Assembly: GCA_016235815.1 (NCBI GenBank)
Contig: JACRIM010000045.1
Location: forward strand, 62,001-126,000
Direction: 5' to 3'
DNA length: 64,000 nucleotides
Source: Planctomycetota bacterium
Lineage (GTDB): Bacteria > Planctomycetota > Phycisphaerae > UBA1845 > UTPLA1
Position numbers and translations under genes: made by a program. Position 1 is the first letter of the stretch. Each line of letters begins with the position of its first letter. The notes beneath the pieces were generated by a model. The model was not told the DNA's origin. It saw nothing but the letters and a program-made list of their open reading frames with translations, and made no database searches. This document shows, piece by piece, positions 52,150 to 59,884 of the stretch.

Positions 52150-53613
52150 CTACACATGCTCCGGCGGCTGAATCTTCGCCACTTCCCCCGCCGCCAGCTT
52201 CTTTTGATATTCCTTCCAACTCATCTTCGGCAGCGTGCTCGGCATCTGCTTCATGCTGATGCAGCCATCGACCGGGCAGACGAGGGAGCACATGTTGCAG
52301 CCGACGCAGGTGTCCTGCTTGATGCTGAACACACCGACGTAGCCGTCGCCTTCGCCGGGCAGCGTCACTACGTCGCCGCTCTTGGTGAAGTGCATGTTGG
52401 GGTTCACGAGTGCGTGGCCGTTGCCGTTTGAGGAGGCTTGCGACTTGAGGCTCGAGGCTTGAGGCACGGCGGCGTGCGGCGCTGCATAGTTCTTCGTGAA
52501 CTCGTCCGTCGGCACGCGCTCCCACTTGATCGACTGATGGCACCCGTCTTCGCAGGCGATGTAACACAGCCCGCAGTGGATGCACTTGGCCTGATCGATC
52601 TCGGCGACGACCTTGTACGACAGATCGAGATCGCCCCAATCTTTGATGTTGGCGACGCCCTTGCCCTGAAAGTCGGCGATCTTCTTGAAGCCCTTTTCTC
52701 GCATCCAGTTCTTCAGGCCGCTTTCCAAATGCTCCACGATGCGGAAGCCGTAGTGCATGACGGCGGTGCAGACCTGCACACTGCTCGCCCCCAGCAGGAG
52801 AAACTCCACGGCATCCTGCCACGCCTGAATGCCGCCGATGCCGCTGATCGGAATCTTCCAGCCCGGATCGGCCGCGATACTGCTGACCATGTTGAGCGCA
52901 ATCGGCTTCACCGCCGGCCCGCAATAGCCGCCGTGCGAGCCGAGGCCGTTGACGGCGGGCTTCGGCGCAAAGGTGTTGAGATCGACCCCCATGATGCTGT
53001 TGATGGTGTTGATGAGGCTGACGGCATCGGCGCCGCCCTTCTGCGCAGCGCGGGCGACAGCGCGGACGTCGGAGATGTTCGGCGTGAGCTTGACCATCAC
53101 GGGAATCTTCGCGACTTCCTTGCACCATGCGGTGATCATCTCGGCATACTCGGGGACTTGCCCAACGGCAGACCCCATGCCGCGCTCGCTCATGCCGTGG
53201 GGGCAGCCGAAGTTCAGCTCGATGCCATCGGCGCCGGTGTCCTGCACCTGTTTGACGATGTCATGCCACGTCTCGCGTTTGGACTCGACCATGAGCGAAA
53301 CGAAGAGGGCGTGGTTGGGGAACTCGCGCTTGATTTGGCGAATCTCCGCGAGGTTCACATCCAGCGTGCGGTCGGTGATTAGTTCGATGTTGTTCAGCCC
53401 GACGACCTTTCGCCCGTCGTAATCAATCGCGCCGTAGCGGGATGAGACGTTGACGATGGGTTCATGGTTCAGCGTCTTCCACACCGCCCCGCCCCAGCCG
53501 GCCTCAAACGCGCGGCGGATTTGGTATGCACTGTTGGTGGGCGGCGCCGAGGCAAGCCAGAAGGGGTTGGGTGCTTTGACGCCGCAGAAGTTGATGGAGA
53601 GGTCGGGGGTCAT
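52150..53613 (-). CDS. preA: Dihydropyrimidine dehydrogenase-like protein (PreA-type)
   Basis: 487 aa. N-terminal dihydroorotate-dehydrogenase-like FMN barrel (PNPFWLASAPPTN, NFGCPHG, GIGGIQAWQDA) and two [4Fe-4S] clusters, CIHCGLCYIACEDGC and CVGCNMCSLVCPVDGC. PreA with PreT reduces uracil and thymine in an NAD-dependent manner; here no preT-like partner is seen nearby. Between the two cluster regions is an unusual insertion rich in Ala-Ser-Leu-Lys (ASSLKSQASSNGNG). A GAGGAGAC ribosome-binding site precedes the ATG. Confidence 0.9.
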   Translation of the reverse strand: MTPDLSINFCGVKAPNPFWLASAPPTNSAYQIRRAFEAGWGGAVWKTLNHEPIVNVSSRYGAIDYDGRKVVGLNNIELITDRTLDVNLAEIRQIKREFPNHALFVSLMVESKRETWHDIVKQVQDTGADGIELNFGCPHGMSERGMGSAVGQVPEYAEMITAWCKEVAKIPVMVKLTPNISDVRAVARAAQKGGADAVSLINTINSIMGVDLNTFAPKPAVNGLGSHGGYCGPAVKPIALNMVSSIAADPGWKIPISGIGGIQAWQDAVEFLLLGASSVQVCTAVMHYGFRIVEHLESGLKNWMREKGFKKIADFQGKGVANIKDWGDLDLSYKVVAEIDQAKCIHCGLCYIACEDGCHQSIKWERVPTDEFTKNYAAPHAAVPQASSLKSQASSNGNGHALVNPNMHFTKSGDVVTLPGEGDGYVGVFSIKQDTCVGCNMCSLVCPVDGCISMKQMPSTLPKMSWKEYQKKLAAGEVAKIQPPEHV

Positions 53614-53670
53614 GAGGTCTCCTCGCTTGCGCGAATGGGGTAAGTATAAGCGGAAGGGCACCCAGAATGG

Positions 53671-53676
53671 TATAAT
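53671..53676 (+). promoter_or_regulatory. -10 box for the Uma2-family gene
   Basis: TATAAT at 53671-53676, 28 bases before the ATG at 53705. No clear -35 box. It lies in the 91-base gap between the divergent preA and Uma2 genes. Confidence 0.4.
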
Positions 53677-53704
53677 GTAAGGGGTGATTGACGGAGTGAA
53701 TCTC

Positions 53705-54265
53705 ATGCATACCACGATGCGACCCGAGCCGATCCGGCTGACCTACGCGGATTTCTGCGCGTTGCCGGAGGATGGACGGCGGTATGAAATACTGGACGGA
53801 GACCTGTTCATGAGTCCGTCACCAGGCGAAAGCCATCAGACGATTGTGTTGAACATCGCCATTTTTTTGCGCGAGCACGTACGCCGAAACAAGCTCGGCC
53901 GGGTTTATGTCGCACCGTTCGACGTGATCCTTGATGAGCACAATGTTATCGAACCCGATGTACTGTTCGTCTCCAACGCCAACAAGGGGATCATCACGTC
54001 ACAGAATATCCAAGGCTCGCCGGATCTGCTGATTGAAGTACTGTCGCCGACAAGCGTTGAGCGCGATACCCGCGACAAGCGAAACCTTTATGCTCGCTGT
54101 CGCGTCAAAAACTATTGGATGGTGGATTCCGAGGGTCGAACGGTGACGGAGCTGGAGTTAGTCGACCGGGCCTATGCGGTCGCTCAAGTCACAACGGGCT
54201 CCGACGTATTCCGTCCACGCTTGTTCCCCGGGCTTGAAGTTCAGCCGGCGGACTTGTGGGAATAG
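53705..54265 (+). CDS. Uma2 family endonuclease-like protein
   Basis: 186 aa. PD-(D/E)XK fold of the Uma2/DUF820 type: YEILDGDLFMSPSP, IEPDVLFVSN, DLLIEVLSPTS and RCRVKNYWMVD, with the catalytic D, E and K positions present. These proteins are abundant in cyanobacteria and planctomycetes, usually in several copies, and their role is unknown. It has its own -10-like box. Confidence 0.88.
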   Translation: MHTTMRPEPIRLTYADFCALPEDGRRYEILDGDLFMSPSPGESHQTIVLNIAIFLREHVRRNKLGRVYVAPFDVILDEHNVIEPDVLFVSNANKGIITSQNIQGSPDLLIEVLSPTSVERDTRDKRNLYARCRVKNYWMVDSEGRTVTELELVDRAYAVAQVTTGSDVFRPRLFPGLEVQPADLWE

Positions 54266-54288
54266 CCGCGGCAACAAGCTTTGCGGAA

Positions 54289-55764
54289 TCACTTCTTCAA
54301 TCGAACCATCACCGGATTCGAATAACACCACAAATCTTCCCACGGATTGATCGTCGTCGACGTGTCCATCGTCGGCTCGGGGAGGTCGCGGTTGGTGGCT
54401 CGCAGGCGGGCGTAGAAGCTCTGCTTCACGTTCTTGAAAGTGTGCGCAAACGTAAGCCACTCCCCATCGCGCTTGGCAACGGCCGCCTTGAATTGTCGGA
54501 CGACTTTCGTCGTCGGGTTCGTGATCTGCGTGCGGTCGGAAGCAATCCCGGTAATATCACCGGCGATCAGGTCCACGTGATGCAGCGTCACCTTCTTGCC
54601 GCCGAAGTTTGATTTGGTGGGCACACGAACGCGGATATGAATGGTCACATCCTGACCGGCTTTCTCTAAGGCAAGTGTGGATCCCATGATCGCCACGGCA
54701 TCGCCGCTCGTCGCGGATAGTTCCAGTCGGTCCAACAAATCGCCGTGCGAAGCGAACATGCTGCCGCTGCGAAGCGCGGTGAGGATGTCATCAGGGTCGG
54801 CCGACTTCGCATAAACCCAGGTCTTGTTGTACTCGCCGGGCCAAAAGTCGATGTTGTCAGACTTATCTGCTTTTTGCGTGGTCGGTGAAACCCGGCCCTG
54901 CGTGGCGTAGGTCAGCGTGTTCACCTTGGTGAGGTCGGTGTAGTGGCGGTGGCTGTCGGAATTCGTGGTGATGTACCACGCGCGACCTTCACCAAGCAGG
55001 CTGTCCCAAAGGCCGCCAACGTTTGCTACGTACCAGTCGTAACCGTTCCACGTTTTGTATGACTCCTTCGGATAACCCGGCCACGAGTCCTTCGCCTGGC
55101 TCTTTTCATAATGCCCGCGCGGCTGTCCCACAAGCGTTGCGGCCTGATGCCCCGCCGCGCCCTCAAACCCCTTGGCCACATCCGGCCCCGCATCGGACCA
55201 ATTGCGAATCTCAATCGGGCTGTTTCGACCACGACGCGCCGGGTGATTGGCAATGAATAGCGGCGCGGGCTTGAGTGCTTGCAAATACTTCACCCCTTCC
55301 ACGGCGGCGGCCTCGGTGTTGGCGGGTGTGTCATTCCGCGAAATATTGAGTTGATCGTAGCGAACCTCGAACTCGGCGATGATCTTCGCTTCATCGATCG
55401 TCTGCGGAATGATGATGCTCCCGTGTTCGGCCTCTGGCACGTTCCACTCCAAACCCTGAAAGATGACCATGTCCGGAAACTTGCTGCGCGCCGCGAGGAG
55501 TTCGGGGTAGGCATTCTCGACCGCGAACTTGTCGTGCATCGGCCCGCCATGGTCGGTGATGACACACCACGATAGCCCGTGGGCCTGTGCCTCGGCGACT
55601 TGTTTCATGATGTCGTACTGACCGTCGGGGCTGAATTTGGTGTGGATGTGATGATCGCCCGCTAGCCAGACGCCGGACGAGTAGGGATCGGTGGCGACGG
55701 CGCGAGGCGCGAGCGCAAGCAAGCCTCCGATGATTCTGAACAGAACAACCATTCGGCTGTTCAT
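54289..55764 (-). CDS. CehA/McbA-type PHP metallohydrolase
   Basis: 491 aa. Signal peptide (MVVLFRIIGGLLALAPRAVA), then a PHP domain with GDHHIHTKFSPDG and VITDHGGPMHD. C-terminal part is beta-rich. Exported PHP proteins of this group are metal-dependent phosphoesterases or carbamate/amide hydrolases; the substrate is not known. A start at 55782 is also possible. Confidence 0.83.
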   Translation of the reverse strand: MNSRMVVLFRIIGGLLALAPRAVATDPYSSGVWLAGDHHIHTKFSPDGQYDIMKQVAEAQAHGLSWCVITDHGGPMHDKFAVENAYPELLAARSKFPDMVIFQGLEWNVPEAEHGSIIIPQTIDEAKIIAEFEVRYDQLNISRNDTPANTEAAAVEGVKYLQALKPAPLFIANHPARRGRNSPIEIRNWSDAGPDVAKGFEGAAGHQAATLVGQPRGHYEKSQAKDSWPGYPKESYKTWNGYDWYVANVGGLWDSLLGEGRAWYITTNSDSHRHYTDLTKVNTLTYATQGRVSPTTQKADKSDNIDFWPGEYNKTWVYAKSADPDDILTALRSGSMFASHGDLLDRLELSATSGDAVAIMGSTLALEKAGQDVTIHIRVRVPTKSNFGGKKVTLHHVDLIAGDITGIASDRTQITNPTTKVVRQFKAAVAKRDGEWLTFAHTFKNVKQSFYARLRATNRDLPEPTMDTSTTINPWEDLWCYSNPVMVRLKK

Positions 55765-55928
55765 GGCTGGTACTATGTGCATGGTTCAATTCCCGTATTC
55801 GTGGCCGGAAAGCGTAGCGGGGCGATGCGGCTGAGGCCAGTCAAACGAACGATGCTCCGGGCCGTTCATTGACACACCGCAACGCAATTCGATACGATTT
55901 GCCCACGTCTTCACACCGGAGGTGTCGC

Positions 55929-56516
55929 ATGGCCGTGAAACCATCATCCCTTGGCAAGCCGCAGTCGCCGCCCGATGCATCCGACGCGGGTTGCGAGGCG
56001 CCGATCAACCTGATGCAATGGATCGCCGCGAACAAGGATTCGTTCAAGCCGCCGGTGAGCAATAAGTATCTGTACAGTGGCCGCGATTTCTTCGTTATGG
56101 TGATCGCCGGGCCGAACGCCCGAAACGATTTTCACCTCGTCAACTCCGAAGAATATTTCTACCAGCTCAAAGGGGACATCATCGTCCGCACGCGCGTGGG
56201 GGATCAGATTGTCGATCATCGCGTGCGCGAGGGCGAGACGTTCTTCATTCCGCCAAACGTGCCCCACTGCCCGATGCGCCCGCCGAACACGCTGGGCGTC
56301 GTGGTGGAAAAGACGCGCCACGCCGGGGAGAAGGAGCACATCCTCTTCTACTGCGAAGGCTGCGGGCACATGGTGCAGGACATCCTCTTTGATTGCCGGG
56401 ATATCGTCGATCACTTCCGCGAAACGATGGAGGCGTTCTGGAAGGATGACGCGCGGCGCATCTGCGGGCACTGTGGCAAGCGCGTGGAGAAGCCGGGGCC
56501 GATGATGCCGATTTAG
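55929..56516 (+). CDS. nbaC: 3-hydroxyanthranilate 3,4-dioxygenase
   Basis: 195 aa. Cupin with iron ligands in RNDFHLVNSEEYFYQL and PPNVPHCP, and two C-terminal rubredoxin-like pairs CEGCG and CGHCGK that bind a second iron in bacterial enzymes. It opens the ring of 3-hydroxyanthranilate to the semialdehyde used by ACMSD or for quinolinate/NAD. The partner ACMSD-like gene is ~17 kb away. The gene converges with the repeat protein and overlaps it by four bases. Confidence 0.93.
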   Translation: MAVKPSSLGKPQSPPDASDAGCEAPINLMQWIAANKDSFKPPVSNKYLYSGRDFFVMVIAGPNARNDFHLVNSEEYFYQLKGDIIVRTRVGDQIVDHRVREGETFFIPPNVPHCPMRPPNTLGVVVEKTRHAGEKEHILFYCEGCGHMVQDILFDCRDIVDHFRETMEAFWKDDARRICGHCGKRVEKPGPMMPI

Positions 56517-59053
56517 CTCCGCTTTCGGCGCAGTCTCACCACCGAGATCATCAGCGGAAGCATCGTCACCATCCCCGCCCCGCACGCACCGCCTCCTGCG
56601 CCACACGCGCCGGGGTTCGGCTGCGGGCCTGGCGCTGCGATGGGTGAGGCGTCACAGGCGTCGCCAATTCCATCACCGTCGCCGTCCACCTGGGTGGGAT
56701 TGGCGATCGCGGGACAGTTGTCGACGCAATCGGCACGGCCGTCGCCATCGGTATCGGTGTCTGGGTTGCCGCAGCCGCATTGACCCGCCGCGATCTTGGT
56801 CGGGTCATTCGGGCAGCCATCGATGCAGTTGGCCGTGCCATCGCCGTCGCTGTCTGTTTCGAGATTGCCGCACCCGCACGCGCCCGGCGAAGTCTTTGCG
56901 GCATCGTTCGGGCAGCCATCAAGGCAGTCCAGCGTCCCGTCACCGTCAGAATCCAGGGCGCTCTCCACGACGCCGCACCCGCAGACACCGGGAGCGATTT
57001 TTAACGGGTCGGCCGGGCAAGCATCATTGCAGTTGGCAGTGCCGTCGGCATCACTGTCCGTGTCGGCGACTCCACATCCGCAGATTCCCGGGGCAACCTT
57101 GAGTGGATCGGCGGGGCAGGCGTCGTTGCAATTCGCGGTGCCATCGCCATCTATATCGGTGTCGGGGTTGCCGCAGCCGCATTGGCCCGGTGCCGTCTTG
57201 GTGGCATCATTGATGCAGCCGTCAATGCAGTCGGCGGTTCCATCACCGTCGGTGTCCGTATCCGCGACACCGCAACCACATTGGCCGGGGGCGAGCTTGG
57301 TTGCGTCGTTCGGACAACCATCGTTGCAATTCGGTGTACCGTCGCCATCGGTGTCCGTGTCTGCAACACCACACCCGCAAATGCCGGGGGCAATCTTCAA
57401 TGCGTCATTCGGGCAGCCGTCGGTGCAATCAGGCGTCCCATCGCCGTCGGTGTCGAGAGCCGGGTTGATGCATCCCGGGAACGAGGCGACGTAAATGGCG
57501 TTCGTACCGTCGGTAAAGCCGACGGTCACACACATCTGTCCGTTGTTGTTTAATTGATAGGTCAGACCGTTTTGCGCGGCGCACCCCGTTGGAGCGACGT
57601 ATTCGCACGTATTGATCACTCGGAACACGCCAGGGGATATCGCAAGGCTCTGGCCCTTGGCGGTGACGGGGGTCAGCACACCGGTCGGGCTGGTGGCCCA
57701 CACGGATGATCCCGATGGCTGAAAAGGTGCCAGACCGGAAAGCTCGGCGCCAAAGGCCACTTGCCCGGCGTTGTTGATACTGGGCGAAAACGACAGCCGG
57801 TTGAAAATGATTCCCGCCGCCATTCCCGGGGCTGCCATTCCATCTCTGGCAAGGAGGCTGACCGTGCCGGCCGGAAGCGAGTATTTGTACATTCCAACCA
57901 ACTGGTTCACCGGGTCCGGCTTCAGGAAACTGGCGTATGCGATTTCACCGGTGGCCGAGAGCGCCGGCGGATAAAGCAAGCCGTAGGTGCCGCCTCCGGG
58001 TGCCGGGTCGCCTTCGCGGGCAATGAGGTGCAGTCCGCCGGCATCTTCTAGCCAAATGCATTCGTCGTTCTCCACGGTCACACCGGCACCCGCCACCAAT
58101 GAAAGGAATGCGTGGTAGCCGTTGGAGTTGACCGTATAGGAGTTGATATTTCCAATGGTCTGGCCGGCCAATCCCGGAGCAGGCTGGCCTGCATAGGCAA
58201 CGACGCGCGGCGGCACTCCGGTGTTGCTCTCGGACATGAGTGCGGACGTTGAGTAATTGAGATTGGCCACAAAGGATACGTTTCCGCCGGCCGTTATCTG
58301 GTAGTTTGAAAAACCACCGCCGTAATTTACGCCGCCGACCGGCCAACCCGATCCTCCCGGAATACTGGGAATGGCATCGCCCTCCCGAGCGACGAGCCGC
58401 ATAGTTCCCGCAGCCGAGAGACACCAAATCCCGAAGTCATCGCCGCTGGTGACTCCTGCAATTCCCTGTTTGAGGCTCGCCGAAAAAGCAACGGCACCGG
58501 AATCGTTCATACTGGGCGTACCGACCGAAAGGAACTGCGCGCCCGCCGGCACACCTGGAAAGGCATCGCCGATTGTGATCCTCTGCACGTTGCCGGCTGC
58601 ATTCTGCGCCCAGATTCCTCCCACATAGATTAGAGGTGCCGCCGCAACACCATAGAAGGCTACACGACCGCTGGGATTCTTAAATTGTGTTGTGAAGCTG
58701 TTGGCGTCGAAGTGCAGCGCGATGTCCCCCGGCGTCGGGCTTCCTTGTCGGGCCACAAGGTGTAAATCGCCGGCTGCATTTTCAGAGTAGAGCGTCCAAT
58801 AGTTGGTAGCATCCACGCCGCCGATGCCGAAGGCCAGGTAACAGCTAAACGAGACGTGGCCGGCTTCATCGATGGAGGGGTAACTCAGTTGCTGAGTACC
58901 AAAAAAGGCCGTGGTGTCCGGGGCAGGCTCGCCGGATCGCATGACCTTTCGATAGGTGATCTGGCCCTGCACCGTCGGGGCCAACGCACCGGTTATTAGC
59001 GCGATCAGGCTCCATTGAAATAGACGACGCGCGAATGCAGGGATCACAATCAT
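56513..59053 (-). CDS. Large secreted repeat protein with TSP3 repeats and C-terminal anchor
   Basis: 846 aa. Signal peptide at the N-terminus (LIALITGALAPTVQG). Residues ~30-520 contain repeated segments with LVARQG/LIAREG...PG every ~65 residues (choice-of-anchor tandem repeat type). Residues ~525-800 hold seven ~33-residue calcium-binding thrombospondin type 3-like units with CGCG, plus a degenerate eighth. The end is a cysteine/glycine-rich stretch (GACGAGGGACGAG), one hydrophobic helix and RLRRKR, a PEP-CTERM-like envelope sorting signal of a different type. AGAAGGA precedes the ATG. A probable cell-surface or adhesive protein. Confidence 0.82.
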   Translation of the reverse strand: MIVIPAFARRLFQWSLIALITGALAPTVQGQITYRKVMRSGEPAPDTTAFFGTQQLSYPSIDEAGHVSFSCYLAFGIGGVDATNYWTLYSENAAGDLHLVARQGSPTPGDIALHFDANSFTTQFKNPSGRVAFYGVAAAPLIYVGGIWAQNAAGNVQRITIGDAFPGVPAGAQFLSVGTPSMNDSGAVAFSASLKQGIAGVTSGDDFGIWCLSAAGTMRLVAREGDAIPSIPGGSGWPVGGVNYGGGFSNYQITAGGNVSFVANLNYSTSALMSESNTGVPPRVVAYAGQPAPGLAGQTIGNINSYTVNSNGYHAFLSLVAGAGVTVENDECIWLEDAGGLHLIAREGDPAPGGGTYGLLYPPALSATGEIAYASFLKPDPVNQLVGMYKYSLPAGTVSLLARDGMAAPGMAAGIIFNRLSFSPSINNAGQVAFGAELSGLAPFQPSGSSVWATSPTGVLTPVTAKGQSLAISPGVFRVINTCEYVAPTGCAAQNGLTYQLNNNGQMCVTVGFTDGTNAIYVASFPGCINPALDTDGDGTPDCTDGCPNDALKIAPGICGCGVADTDTDGDGTPNCNDGCPNDATKLAPGQCGCGVADTDTDGDGTADCIDGCINDATKTAPGQCGCGNPDTDIDGDGTANCNDACPADPLKVAPGICGCGVADTDSDADGTANCNDACPADPLKIAPGVCGCGVVESALDSDGDGTLDCLDGCPNDAAKTSPGACGCGNLETDSDGDGTANCIDGCPNDPTKIAAGQCGCGNPDTDTDGDGRADCVDNCPAIANPTQVDGDGDGIGDACDASPIAAPGPQPNPGACGAGGGACGAGMVTMLPLMISVVRLRRKRS
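56650..57475. repeat. ~99-bp tandem repeats in the surface protein gene
   Basis: Seven units coding DTDxDGDGTxNCxDxCPNDxxKxAPG and CGCG, with a degenerate eighth, arranged head to tail. Nucleotide identity between neighbours is high, so copy number may vary between strains. Confidence 0.8.
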
Positions 59054-59201
59054 GGCGATTCCTTCTAAATATGGCGTTAGCCGGCGTGCCCCAATGAGCT
59101 ACCATAGCAGAATGCGATGGGAAATAGGGCGAATGCACGCACAATTTGGGTGATTTTCGATGCTGCGGGTACAATAGGGGGCGTGTTCAGGGTTGTTTAC
59201 A

Positions 59202-59840
59202 ATGGCATCGCCCCATAACGAAGAATTCGACGTTGTGTCGGTGGTATCGCGCGCCGTTCATGGCGATGCCGACAGTCTGAGCAACCTCCTGGCGCATTTC
59301 GGCCCTCTCGTGGAGCAGCAACTTCAAATCGGCCGGATCTGGCAATCACAAATTGATACGGGGGATGTGATGCAGGTCACATACCTCGAAGCGTTTATCG
59401 AGATCGGCACCTTTCGTCCCGAGCAGGCAGGGGCGTTTGAGGGTTGGTTGCGGCGCATTGCCGAAAACAACCTTCGGGATGCGATACGTGGGTTGGAACG
59501 GCAAAAGCAAATGCCGGCATCGCGGCGTGTTGATTTCACTCCCAACTCAGAAGACTCGTACGTCGGTCTTTACGAGCAGATCGCGGCCACAACCACGACG
59601 GCCAGCCAAGTGGCCATCAAAAAGGATACGCAGCGGTTAATGCAGGCCGCGATTGATCGACTACCGCCGGACTATGCCCTGACCGTTCGATTGTACGATC
59701 TTGAGGGACAGTCAATTGGCGAAGTATCAAAGGCCATCGGGCGATCGGCCGGTGCGGTTCACATGCTTCGCGCAAGGGCCCATGAGCGGCTGGGCGAACT
59801 TCTCGGCACGGCCTCCGCTTGGTTCGACTCCCGCGCGTGA
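59202..59840 (+). CDS. ECF-type RNA polymerase sigma factor
   Basis: 212 aa. Region 2 with TGDVMQVTYLEAF and RRIAENNLRDAIR, region 4 with LPPDYALTVRLYDLEGQSIGEVSKAIGRSAGAVHMLRARA. It belongs to the planctomycete ECF group coupled to Hanks kinases. No anti-sigma factor is adjacent; the kinase begins 44 bases downstream. A -10-like TACAAT lies at 59170-59175. Confidence 0.92.
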   Translation: MASPHNEEFDVVSVVSRAVHGDADSLSNLLAHFGPLVEQQLQIGRIWQSQIDTGDVMQVTYLEAFIEIGTFRPEQAGAFEGWLRRIAENNLRDAIRGLERQKQMPASRRVDFTPNSEDSYVGLYEQIAATTTTASQVAIKKDTQRLMQAAIDRLPPDYALTVRLYDLEGQSIGEVSKAIGRSAGAVHMLRARAHERLGELLGTASAWFDSRA

Positions 59841-59884
59841 AGGTCCGCCGGGATTTGTCGCATAAGAGCCGTGGGAGAATCTGG

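Noticed and set aside
52133-53382. Two long frames within preA on opposite strands
   Set aside because: Both are out of frame with a gene whose FMN and iron-sulphur motifs are clear.
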